Positions 1 through 9,705 of a stretch of DNA of 64,000 bases are shown in pieces. Each line of letters starts with the position of its first letter. Position 1 is the first letter of the stretch. The notes below the pieces were generated by a model that saw only the letters and a list, made by a program, of their open reading frames with translations, was not told where the DNA came from and did not search any database. Position numbers and translations under genes: made by a program. The DNA is from Cristatella mucedo (taxonomy: Eukaryota > Bryozoa > Phylactolaemata > Cristatellidae): the NCBI GenBank assembly GCA_009760855.2, contig WPIO01000009.1, positions 3,999,001-4,063,000 on the forward strand, in the 5' to 3' direction.

Positions 1-69
1 ACAATGTTTTTGGCGATTGCATCACCAAGAGGAAGATAATTATTTGCGAAAAGAAATGAACCACGCACA

Positions 70-1205
70 GAAACCTGGGGTACCTCGTACTTACAGAGGC
101 TCCCTCGCATGACTGTTGCTCGTTGGCATCAGTGCTCACGAGTCTCCCACTGAGATAGGACCCAAGCCATTGTAATAAAGTGCCAGTGATGCCCAGACGA
201 GATGAGCGGCGCTTGATAAGGATTTGATTGGTGATCGATAGTAGCAAAACTACCGCAAGCAGAGATTTTGGTTTGGAGATCCTGACGGCTTTCAAACTGT
301 CCTACGCACAATGGACTGCCATGGTCGACGTTATATGGATCGGACATGCAGCATATTGTACACGGAATAGTCTTATAACTGTTTTCCCTTCCACCTCTTT
401 TCTAATAATAATAAAAATAATAAAACATTTACATTGTTCCCTGACAGAACTAAATTTCTTTCTAGGCACTTTGCATATGCTGGAAAGGAAGCATGAGCAA
501 TTAGTTAATGACAATTTCAGCCTACGTAAGCACACGGATGACAATTCACACGTGGATGGAGCACAGGTAGTGAGAAACAGCTAAATTGTAGCTCCCTTTT
601 TAAAGGTCGTCAAGTCAGGGGTCACGAGAAAGATTCACTTTTGCAAAGGTCAAGCTTAGATCGTACTTTGACTGCACTCTGCTTCTAAGCAATAGATGGG
701 CAAGATGCCACTTCCGTTTTGCGCGACCACAAGGGAAGTGGAGATTTCCAAATCTTATCTTCTACATTTTGAGAAGGTCATTTTACACCCGATGCAATGC
801 TGACTCGTGTGGAGTGATAAGCTCTGAAACCTGACTAGAATTTGATAGGTTTTAAGTTTTGATATACGAAATAATCTGGTCTGCAACTACTCTGCCAGTA
901 ATCTTGTTTTTCATCGTAACGGCAGGAGGGAGACAAGAGAGGTTGTTTAATGAGTGGCCTAGTAACAGACTTTGTGAAAGGTGCTGGGACATGACCTGAG
1001 GCTAAGGTCATATTTATCATATTAGTTATGCATGAAAGTAGCAGCTCGACGCATCGCACAGGGAGAGCAGCGGGTAGAGGGTCTTGAGGGCTAGAAGTCT
1101 TGTTAGAATGGAAGACGAACCTGAAGGTAAAGTCACTAGCGGCAGGATTGAATGTTGACATTGAGGTTCTGAGAGAAATTGAGGGAGAAAAGTCCAGAAG
1201 GGATG
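70..1205 (-). mobile_element. LINE-A interior fragment (reverse transcriptase region)
   Basis: This is a degenerate minus-strand piece of the LINE-A reverse transcriptase region. The stretches at 70-290 and 790-1205 match, in order and by eye, the interior of the LINE-A copy at 11340-12000 and the plus-strand copy at 24900-25800. It is split by a LINE-A2 3' end near 395-625 and is followed by a separate LINE-A 3' end. It has no intact reading frame. Boundaries are approximate. Confidence 0.7.
395..625 (-). mobile_element. LINE-A2 3'-end fragment
   Basis: An A/T trinucleotide-like tail (near 400-425) is followed by a diverged version of the LINE-A 3' end, read on the minus strand. It shares the core TTTCTTTCTAGGCACTTT and the downstream AAGCACAC and ATTCACACGTGGAT blocks with the copies at 33340 and 51870. 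It is severely 5'-truncated and inserted in an older LINE-A copy. Confidence 0.6.
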
Positions 1206-1209
1206 TTAC

Positions 1210-1770
1210 TGATAATAATAATAATAATAATAATAACACACTTGATAAAGCGCCCTCAGATAACTCAATCTCCCTCTAGGTGCTTTCCATTTGCTGCAAA
1301 GGAAACACAATCGAATGGTTAGTACTAGCATCCTCAATAAACAACAAGAATGATATGGTTAGGGTGACATGCACAGGGTCAACGTGCAAATATAGTTAGT
1401 GGCAGTACGCACAGTGTCAGCAGGCATAAGCACATACAGGATGAGTCAAATGGATCCACTAAATGTTGAGCTAAATAAGTGTTTTAAATTTCTTTTTAGA
1501 TGTTGTCTAGTCAGGGAACGTCGTGACGAAAGTCAGGAGTGAATTGCAGGCTTTGGGAGCATACGAACTAAATACACGATGTCCAAAGGATTTGAGGTTT
1601 GCACCAAGTATATGTAAACAGTTAGATTCCGAAAAGTAGGTAGTACGATGCTTAGCCTGGTGGGGCAGTAGATCTGATAGGTAGGGTGGAGCCAAAGAAC
1701 TAAAAGTGAGTGACAAAACCTTGAAGTCGATGCGTTGCTTGACTGGTAGCCAGTGTATGTTGACTGATGG
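1210..1770 (-). mobile_element. LINE-A 3' end, 5'-truncated
   Basis: It starts with an (ATA)n tail at 1213-1236. The LINE-A hairpin region follows, and then the 3' UTR and the end of the ORF on the minus strand. The translated remnant contains the AYLSD-like and FSSYAPKAWNSL-like blocks typical of the C-terminus of this family, but with several frame breaks. Homology stops near 1770. Confidence 0.75.
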
Positions 1771-2274
1771 CGGCCGCAGAAAGAATCTGGCTGACTAAGA
1801 CAGCAGACAACGTTAGCCACTCTGGGCTGACGAAGGTTCGTGGCCTTCAGCTTCGCCGGTCGCCAGTTGTCGTCGAGGTCACCGACCGTTATGCTGTGTC
1901 GCTCGCAGGGGACGATCGGCCATCCACAGCAACGCGGGCTTGTCTTACCGCTACGGGAAGGCGAACAGGTATCTTACTTTAGTCGTCTATTCCTGAGGGT
2001 GAAAGGGACTTCTTACGTTATTATGATTTTTCTTCTACAACTCCCGGACCTCTACCACCCGTTGTTCCATTGCTCCATGTACCTCGGTGGAATGACAGCT
2101 TGAAAGCAATCGGTTTAGAGCTGCTTAAATTGATCGTCCGCTTAGCGCTTACTTCTAGCAACTGTGAAGCACATTATAGCGACTTCTCCCCAATGAACGA
2201 GTCGATAGCAACCTCGACAGAGAGCTGTTGTGTCTAGTTTAGGGAGACATGTTCGACACCAAGCGTAATTGTAT
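1771..2274. other. Unassigned sequence
   Basis: No gene, RNA or repeat family was recognised in this stretch. It includes short open frames that have no conserved motif and probably arise by chance. Confidence 0.4.
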
Positions 2275-2486
2275 ATAAGCAAAGGAACGGAACAGCTAAT
2301 TTATTGTCTTAAGAGGAACCGAGGAGGCTGAAGCTGGTGCAGCAGTTCAGCGAGGTATGAATGAGCCAAGCCAAGGCGGCCATGTCGGTCAGAGCAAGAA
2401 TTCGCTGTATCGCTCGTTTGACCGGGAGCCATCGAAGCTCCTTCATTAACGAATACACATGGCCTAACCTCTGGGACTTGCTGACT

Positions 2487-2655
2487 AAAAATACTAGCTG
2501 ATTTAGCAGTCTCTTTTGTATAGCGATAGAAGAGCCTTTACGGCTATCATCACCACTTGAAGCGGCGATAAAGAATCGCCCACCGAAAGATTTGAACCCA
2601 CGACCTCGGTCATGACAAGCAACGGTCTTACCTACTGTGCCATCTCGGTTAAGCG
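2487..2655 (-). mobile_element. SINE-2, tRNA-derived, minus strand
   Basis: On the minus strand the copy carries a tRNA-like head with a B-box-like ACGACCT...GGGTTCAAATC stretch. The family body follows, with TTGCCGC...GGTGATGATAGCCGTAAAGG, and then the tail AGAGACTGCTAAATCAGC. The same order is seen at 35585-35760 and 49770-49955. It is not a working tRNA gene because the cloverleaf 3' half continues into SINE body. Confidence 0.75.
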
Positions 2656-2805
2656 TGTAGCCATATTCATCATCGGATGCACATGCTTATTTCGCTGGCC
2701 CACCCAAAACGGCTGTCGAGCCAGGACAGAAACCAGAAAGCTACTAAGACTTTTAGCCCGCCTTCGAGGTAGTCGTGATGATTACCCAGTGAGCCATCAC
2801 GGCGA

Positions 2806-2965
2806 GCTTCGATGGCTCATTAGGTAAGGCGGTTGCTCTACGCGTCCTCGTTACCAAAGTCGTAGGTTCGAATTTTCGGGCGGTCCTTTATTGCCGGTGA
2901 TGATGGCCGTCGAGGCTCCTCTGCCGCTACACAAAGAGACTTAAATCAGCTAGTATTGTTTTAGT
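2806..2965 (+). mobile_element. SINE-2, tRNA-derived, plus strand
   Basis: The A-box-like segment TAGGTAAGGCGGTTGCTCTA and B-box-like GTAGGTTCGAATTTTC are followed by the family body and the tail GAGACTTAAATCAGCTAGTA. It lies in inverted orientation to the SINE-2 copy at 2487-2655. Both sit inside one LINE-B remnant. Confidence 0.75.
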
Positions 2966-3030
2966 CTCGAATCTTGAACAGATATCACTCGAGATGGCTA
3001 GATGTGGAAGCGGTCTTCTTTAAGAAGCTT

Positions 3031-3679
3031 ATACATGTTAAGCTAAGTTAAGTTATCGTAGACAACCAACATTCTGAACACATGATGACGGCCCCAGCAC
3101 AGCAGGGTCAATTAGGAGAGTGAAGTCTCCTAGCCCAGTTGCCCACTTTGGGTACTCGACGAGTAAGAGTTGGGATTCACCTTGTAGAAAAATTTCGCCG
3201 ACATCCAGGTTCAAATATAAATAATGATTTTTCCATAATGATTTTCTCAGCCTACCTGGGTGCCAAGTTGAAAAAGCAGCCGTGTCTAGTCAACTCACAT
3301 TCTATGTGGTCCTTCTGATAATTGACCTTATAGAATACAGAGTGTCGCCAAACAAGCTACTCGTGAGATTTTCCGAATGACCGGTGCCATTAAATCACCC
3401 CGGAATGCATGCCTTTCATTTCAAAGTGAGTTCCATCATACGAAGAGCTAGCTATAGTAACCGAAATACGGATGTCGGCTCGTGCTTAAAAAAATAGCAA
3501 ATCGCGAGCATTGCCCAGTCAGACAATACCGATTGCTGCAGCTCCTGTCTGCCAGCACCGATCAAGAATATCGGATATAGGAATACTCCGCTTATAAAAA
3601 TAGCAATGCCGCGTCCCAGATTTACTCTAGGTATAGTCTGACCACATTAGGGAATACTCCGCATATAAGAGTCGCCATT
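3031..3679. other. Unassigned sequence with a repeated 17-base motif
   Basis: No coding or known mobile-element signal was seen. The motif GGAATACTCCGC followed by TATAA occurs at 3580 and again at 3651, which suggests a small degraded repeat. Confidence 0.4.
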
Positions 3680-3830
3680 TATAATAATAATAATAATGCA
3701 TTTGATATTGTGCCCTCAGAGAACTCAATCTCTTTCTAGGCACTTTACATTTGCTACAGAGGAAGCACGATCGAATGGTTACAGGTATTACGCTCGATAA
3801 ACACGAATATTTGCCGGCTCGAGCGTATTC
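3680..3830 (-). mobile_element. LINE-A 3'-tail fragment
   Basis: A (TAA)n tail at 3680-3695 is followed by the conserved LINE-A 3' hairpin region and the AAGCACGATCGAATGGTTA block on the minus strand. Only about 130 bases of the element are present. Confidence 0.7.
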
Positions 3831-4901
3831 TTATAAGTGGAGTCGACTGCATGCGTGATCGGGTTCCAGCAAAGCCGAATAATTACTGATCTAAAACGCA
3901 GCATTGAGTGGCTACGTCAGAAAATATTGGAATCGAAGATGCATGTAGGGCATCTGCTGATAATAAATCATTGCTTTCCCGGGAAGCCGAATAAGATAAA
4001 AGAAACAGTGCTTTGGCTACTAGGCAAATTACTATATGATATAGTCTCTGTGTAAAGCCCAGAATGGGCAAAGCAACATGCCTCAAGCAAAATATGTTCT
4101 AGCATATGTGCGAAGCCATTTTTTTTTTTAGCACACTAGATCTTATGGTAAGAGTACCTGTCAGCAGTCTATACCGAAAGTACCATTCGAAAAAGGGCCA
4201 CTCCTTCAACAGTCCGATAGTTCCCTTAACGAAACAGTAAAAAACAGTAATTGGCAAACAGTACGTTTACAAGCTTATCCTTCATGACCGGCCAGGTCGC
4301 AAAGAAAGAGCTGTTAATTTTTGCAGCTTTCTTTGCAATATAGTCAATGATTGAATGGTCCTATAAAACCCGTGACCAACATGTCCGCTATTGCTGTTGA
4401 TGGAAAACTTGACTAGAAATGCCAAAACCCAAGCATACCAAGTTTTTTCTCAAAATATATGAATCGGAAGCCACCGTAAAAACAATGTGCTACGAATACA
4501 GAAATCCGCCATATGGCGTTAACCAGCAAACTAAATTGCTTGATACGCATAGCATCGAACAGAAATATCCAGATAAATCTAGAATTTCTGCCATTGGAGC
4601 AAGAACAGTTGCTGCCGATATGCTTGAGCTATTGCTATCACCCCTACAAAGGTAACGCCTGATTCTCAAACACATTCACCATTCCTGTGATTTGTAAACA
4701 GGCTTTAAAAAGAAATCGCACGGGCCATTTGATCTCACAAACAGTTGATAAAGCCACAGCGAGAGACATGGGTAGATCAGCACGGCTGCTGCACATGATG
4801 CCAGCACAAGTAGCAGATCCCAGCAAATGTGCTGCACCTAACAACTAACAAGACCAGCACACAGAGCCTATTTGGATATTGCCAACAACTATCACGAAAG
4901 A
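3831..4901. other. 3' flank of the C7orf50 homologue; no feature recognised
   Basis: This is A/T-rich sequence without a recognised gene or repeat. Part of it must be the 3' UTR of the minus-strand gene ending at 4902. No convincing AATAAA on that strand was identified close to the stop. Confidence 0.35.
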
Positions 4902-5156
4902 TCACTCAGTGCTTAAGTGCTGCACTATCTCCTTAGCCCTCAGTAGCACTATTTCATCTACCGGTGCTGGAGTGCCATCGTTCGTTTCAGTCACGTCATT
5001 CTCGTCGGCTTTTGCAAGAATCTCCTCTGCCTTGCGTACAGTCTCAGCACGAGCATTGCCTTTGAGAGGCTCCAAGTATTCCAGAAGCACCTCAAACCGA
5101 TCTTTGTCAACATCTACAGCCGAGTACATATGTTGCAGCAGCCAAACTTGGCGTAC
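4902..5156 (-). CDS. C7orf50: C7orf50 homologue, coding exon 2
   Basis: This exon adds 84 codons and a stop. It begins VRQVWLLQHMY after a pyrimidine-rich acceptor and encodes the second half of the WKF domain plus a C-terminal helix ending VLLRAKEIVQHLSTE. It matches the end of the human protein in position and length. Confidence 0.92.
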   Translation of the reverse strand, partial: VRQVWLLQHMYSAVDVDKDRFEVLLEYLEPLKGNARAETVRKAEEILAKADENDVTETNDGTPAPVDEIVLLRAKEIVQHLSTE

Positions 5157-6365
5157 CTACAAAAAAAAGCACCGTGTTAACATTTGAAGATCCAGAACAA
5201 CCCATAAACAAGGGATAACACGTTACTCCAAAACATGATTCCGTGAGAGGTCAAGAATGCTGCCATCAACCGATATTATGCCAGTAAGCAGTCAATTTAC
5301 ATCCGAAAGCAGGCCTACCCATGCCAGACTATTGGCAGCAACCACACTCAGGACTAGATACGAGTTTAAAGAACACCCTCGCAAGATGAAAATGAATCGG
5401 CTCAGAGCGATCTACATCAGATGGCATCGATTACGTCAGACATGAACCGTACTGCAGCACCAGCGTTTGAGTATCTAGTCTAGGCCAAAGCCCAGCTAGG
5501 CATGCACAATCAGCTGGTCAGCACTTACTTTCTGAAAGGACCAGCTGCTACGATCTCTCTTCCATGTATCCAGGTATGCCAGTGCTGCGTCGCGTGCCGC
5601 AGTTGTGGGCTTTTCCGTCTCCGCCTCCTGCTCGGCTCCATCCTTCTTTTTGCCTTTACTCTTTTTCTTCTTCTTTTTCTTCTTCTGCTTTTGGTCTGCA
5701 GCATCTGAGTGGTCGACGACCGTTCCCTCTGATGCAGGCACTTCATCCTGGCATCTGGCTGCATGGGCACAATCGGCTGAGCCGGTTTTCGTCACCAGAT
5801 CTGTGTCCACCGAGCCATCGCTCTCGGCTGCCACGGAATGGCTGCTGCTACCTCTAAGCCTCTGCCTGCGTTTGATTTTCCGAGTCTTCACACTAGCAGG
5901 CGGTGTCGGCTGATCGAACGAAGCCTTGTTAACACCCGAAGCGGTAGTAGCAGAACGAATTTTCTTGGTCTGCGGTTCGGCAGGCACGCCACCAACCTCA
6001 GAGTCAACCTCACTGTCAGACACAACCTTTACACTGCGATGGCCTTGCCTGTGCATTTCGCCACGCTTGTGCTGTCTAGTTGACACGGTTGCATCAGCAG
6101 CCTGGCTTTCCATGACGACCGAGCCATTGCCTTCGAGAGGAAACTGTACTTTACGCTTTCTGCCTGCAGGCAAGTCGTTTGGGGACTCTGGTGCGTCGTT
6201 ATCTGGGCTGGCTTCAGCTCTAGCTTCAGCCCTTTTCTGCTTTCGTCCCTTCTTCGACTGGTTAGTGGCCATTAGCCTGACGGAATCTACTTTATTTTCG
6301 GGGTTGTCAACAGAAGACTCGCCAGGCTGCCGAGAACCCTTCTTTTTATTGATAGCCATCAGCAT
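4902..6365 (-). CDS. C7orf50: C7orf50 homologue (WKF-domain nucleolar-type protein)
   Basis: The gene has two coding exons on the minus strand, 6365-5529 and 5156-4902, joined in phase 0. The donor reads AAA|GTAAGT and the acceptor TTTTTTTTGTAG|GTACGC. The product is 363 aa. Residues 1-255 are low-complexity and charged, with an RKRKVQF basic motif (69-75) and a lysine run (226-241) that look like nuclear or nucleolar targeting signals. Residues 259-325 form the conserved WKF block. It contains TWKRDRSSWSFQK, VRQVWLLQHMY across the splice, and LLEYLEPLKGNARAETVRKA. The order matches human C7orf50 as I recall it, though the human protein (about 194 aa) has a shorter N-terminus. The family is known as conserved and RNA/nucleolus-associated, with no defined reaction. 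Translation could also begin at the second Met (residue 3). The identification is strong from domain and splice agreement. Confidence 0.93.
5529..6365 (-). CDS. C7orf50: C7orf50 homologue, coding exon 1
   Basis: This exon contributes 279 codons. It carries the basic, low-complexity N-terminal region and the first part of the WKF domain (tryptophans in TWKRDRSSW), and ends after FQK at a consensus GTAAGT donor. Confidence 0.92.
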
Positions 6366-6429
6366 TAACTTTGCCCTTTAATCTAAGAGCAGGCTAAATG
6401 CTCAGTATCAGGAAGATCTGCTCGAACAC
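6366..6429 (-). other. 5' UTR of the C7orf50 homologue with upstream splice acceptor
   Basis: On the minus strand TTTTGTCTTCCACAG|GTG immediately precedes 6429. It is a good 3' splice site lying 64 bases before the ATG. This implies a separate upstream non-coding first exon, which I could not locate. Confidence 0.5.
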
Positions 6430-8804
6430 CTGTGGAAGACAAAAGATCATTGTTAGCAAGCAGAAAACATCACATGAAGCAAGCAACCAGCAGCATTCCT
6501 ACAATGAAAGACGAGATTGTGGGAAGAGTAGACAGTACAGCAAATAAGCACTATGCGCACGCGCTACCCTCTCAATTTTGAAAAGTTCCCCTCAAAAGTG
6601 CTACACAGTGGCACTTCCTGGTTACATTTCCTACGTGGTAGTAATCGGACGTAATGACTTTCGGTGCCACCAGATATCAGCAACGGCTGAATAATGAAGT
6701 CCCAAGGCCACACATTGCCAAAACTAAGCATACGAGTTAATCAAACCAACGTTCGCAAGAGGTTGAGATCATGTAATATATAACTTTAGATGTTGCTACG
6801 AACACTTCAGTTTTCTTCAGTTCAAACAACCTTTACTTGTGCTAAACCCATCCAAGCTTCTTCAAGATAACACCATCCCAGTATCATGGGAATGACAGTG
6901 GTAGGACTATAAAAGCCAAGCGATAGTGTCGAGTTCCTGGCAGAATACCCTTTCCTCAAGCAGTGATGAATTAGGATTAACACGTTCATATTTGCTACGC
7001 CAACAGCAGCCCAAATAATACGACCAGCTTGCAACTGAGACCGAGCCAGGCTATCAAGAATGAAAGAGCTGAAGGCAGTTCACATAGGGTCGGCGAGGCC
7101 CCTATGACCAATAGTCGCATTGCACTTCCTTACGCAGGAGAGCGAAAGTGGAAAATAAAACGATACTTTATCGACGGCGAGCAGAGCTCCTTCCATTAGC
7201 GACTGAGCCACAGGTTCACCGCCACTCCCAGCATCTCTTCACAGGGGGGTGACAGTGATTGTCTTGAACTTCGGGTAATTTCAATCGCTACAGTAAGCGA
7301 CAAAAAAGCAGCAAACGAGTCGGAGAATCTTCGCGAGACTCGAGAACTTTCGATACACGATCTCATTCTCAGTCTGGCTCGGCAAAAGGCATATCGATGG
7401 TCCTACCAGCTCCGGCAAGACTATCAGAGTGTCAGAGCGCGCTCACAGTGGACCTTTGGCTGGCGATTGGCAAGTGTCCCGGGAGCCAAATAGCCGCGGC
7501 GTAGTGCTACCGCAGCACGTCGGTACTTCAGCACTACTACCAATCCGCTTAGCCGAGATGCTCACGCAGCAGGTGAACACTAAAAACGCCACCTTACGCG
7601 AGACAGGTTGGGCTCTCAAAAGTATGTTGGCCGAGAACCGCGGGATCTCAACTCCCTGCCACTAACACCGGCGGTGGTCGTGGACAAGATAAGACAAGAC
7701 GCACAGCCCTTCATTTTTGAAAAAAGTCGCTGTCATCAGCATTCCAGAGACGCAAAGACACAACACTGCCATCGAATAGATTACTCGCCAAATTTCCAAT
7801 TATACAGCTTAAAAATTTCACCCCATCCAGAAGGCACGGAAACGGCATACCTTTCGACTGCGACTGAGCCGGCGGAGCACTCACACCACGCTTCACGGGT
7901 CCTTCACCTTTCTGTGACATTAATGGACTCGCTGAGACTCGTCACTCGGCTCGGCCCTGCAGCGCAGGCGCGTTACGTTAACAAGCGGTTGTTTCTTATT
8001 TGGCTACCATTACATGTCTACTGTTGCTGAAAATTAGGCTTTTAATTGCATATTTTTTACCAAAACTCCAGATTGTCGAGTATGATTATGTCGATTATAC
8101 ATTATGATACCAAATCGCCTATCCCAGGTTCCCGAACATTTGCCAAAGCGGACGTTGGTTTCGTTTCCCAGACATTTGCTACAGCGGACAGTTCCAACAG
8201 ATCCGCAACCGGAGATATTCTCACTTCCGGATCTGTGGCAACTGTACGCCGTGGCAAATTTCCGCATCGCCGATCCTAGGCGGCCGCAGATGGGGTTGGG
8301 GATGCCGGTCGACTGCGTCGTCGGCTTTTGGATGGAACGAGGAGCAAGTCTTTGCTCCTCGTTCGTTCCCCCGGCTCCACGATTATCCACTCTAGTCGGT
8401 TAGTTCCAAGAGTAGGAGTCCCTCTCACACTAACTAGGACTTCACCATGCTTAGGGGTTACAATGACAGGGCTGTTTGCAGTGCACCGAGATCACGGTTC
8501 AGATGGTACATGAACATCGCTGAGAATATTGCGCTATTATTGGTTAAACAAACCGCAGCAACGACCCGTGATTTTGAAAATTGAGCACGGCACGGCCACT
8601 GAAGTTGAATTCCAAGATATAAATTAAAATAGCCCTGGATAAGCAAGCTTATGAGCAGCACAACGTCCAAGTATTTAAACAACATGGAAATTTGCAATGG
8701 ACCGAATTTAGTCCTCCTGACCTGGCTAAGATCTTCAGGGAACGGCTGAACCGGACAATCTGCTTAGCGACAAACACTGCTGTAATAATAATAACAATAA
8801 TTAT
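6430..8804. other. Intergenic region upstream of the C7orf50 homologue
   Basis: No recognisable coding exon or repeat family was found. The more CpG-containing segment around 7140-7680 is a candidate location for the promoter and first non-coding exon of the C7orf50 homologue, by position only. The open frames here lack conserved motifs. Confidence 0.35.
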
Positions 8805-8900
8805 AATTACCGTATTTTACTTTTATAAGCCCCTCCCCGATGTATAAGCCCCAAATTTTGGAACTAATTTCAAGGAAACGATATTTTCATGAAATTATTG
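8805..8900 (+). repeat. Short repeat with ACCGTATTTT...TATAAGCCCC motif
   Basis: The segment reads ACCGTATTTTACTTTTATAAG then CCCCTCCCCGATGTATAAGCC. This pattern resembles a TATAAGCCCC-type short interspersed repeat that I recall as widespread in animal genomes. No terminal repeats or coding capacity were seen, so its class is uncertain. Confidence 0.35.
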
Positions 8901-8904
8901 AATG

Positions 8905-9412
8905 AACGGAACAACAATAATAATACTAATGCACTTGATAAAGCGCCCTCAGAGAACTCAATCTATTTCAAGGCGCTTTAAATTTGCTGCAAAGGAAGCA
9001 CGATCGAATGGTTAGTGGTAGCATGCTCAATGACAACAAGCATAATCAGGTTAGGGGTGACATGCACAGGGTCAGCATGCACATGCAAGTATGGTTAGTG
9101 GCAGCATGCACAGTGTCAGCACGCATAAGCATGTAAAGGACGAATCACACGGACCCACTAAATGCTGTGACACATAGGTGCGTCTTTAGTAACTTTTTAA
9201 ATGAGGTCAAGTCTGGGGATGTCAATGATGACGCAATGGTGATGTGAATGGCGATGGTGATGCAAGTCGGAAGCGAGTTCCTGTGCTTATGCGTGCTGAC
9301 ACTGCATGTTGCCACTAACCACACGTATGTGCTGACCCTGTGGATGTCACCCCTAACCACGATTTCTCTGATGGTGCTCTATCAAGTGTATCATTATTAT
9401 TATTACTCCAGG
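8905..9412. mobile_element. LINE-A fold-back: minus-strand 3' end facing a plus-strand 3' end
   Basis: The left arm (8905-9180) is a LINE-A 3' end on the minus strand, with its TAATAATA-type tail at the left. The right arm (about 9285-9412) is the same 3' end on the plus strand, finishing in ATTATTATTATT. Between them is the start of the upstream LINE-A sequence with a short GATG-rich run (9227-9262). After 9412 the minus-strand LINE-A resumes with CCAGGCTTTGGGAGCATA. The simplest reading is that a truncated LINE-A inserted in opposite orientation inside an older one. Confidence 0.7.
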
Positions 9413-9429
9413 CTTTGGGAGCATATGAA

Positions 9430-9593
9430 TTGGCCCAGTGGTTAAGGTGCTAGCCCCGACCAAGGTCTAGCCGAGGTCGTGGGCTCGAGCCCGGTGGCAA
9501 ATGTGAAGCACCTGAATAAAGGTTAAGTTCTTTTAGGATGCTATACAAATGCATTATATTTATTTATACTTTATTTATTATCTATTTATATAT
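9430..9593 (+). mobile_element. SINE-1, tRNA-derived with LINE-A-like tail
   Basis: The head reads TTGGCCCAGTGGTTAAGGTG (A-box-like) and GAGGTCGTGGGCTCGAGCCC (B-box-like), so it resembles a tRNA-class Pol III promoter. The following GCAAATGTGAAGCACCTGAA and AAGTTCTTTTAGGATGCTAT segments line up with the LINE-A 3' terminus. The element ends in an A/T-rich tail. It interrupts a LINE-A copy at GAGCATACGAA. Confidence 0.8.
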
Positions 9594-9705
9594 AGCATAT
9601 ATATTTAATATTATATATAACATATATATTTAATATATTTATATATATTATTTATTTATATATTTATTTAATATATATATATATATATATTTATATATAT
9701 TTATG
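9590..9705. repeat. AT-rich low-complexity tract
   Basis: TATTTATATA-type repeats extend the SINE-1 tail by more than 100 bases. The sister copy at 29337 has almost none of this, so the tract expanded, or was lost there, after the duplication. Confidence 0.8.

Larger units (their letters stand above)
2275..3030 (-). mobile_element. LINE-B fragment interrupted by two SINE-2 copies
   Basis: Segments at 2275-2490 and 2965-3030 match consecutive parts of the LINE-B copy at 21300-21760 on the same strand, including the AGCTAATTTATTGT block and the GGTATGAAxGAGCCAAGCC block. The two parts are separated by an inverted pair of SINE-2 elements. The element is old and non-coding. Confidence 0.65.

Noticed and set aside
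9430-9510. tRNA gene suggested by A- and B-box sequences, here and at the other SINE-1 and SINE-2 copies
   Set aside because: The acceptor and anticodon stems do not close, and every copy continues into the same non-tRNA body and tail, so these are SINEs.
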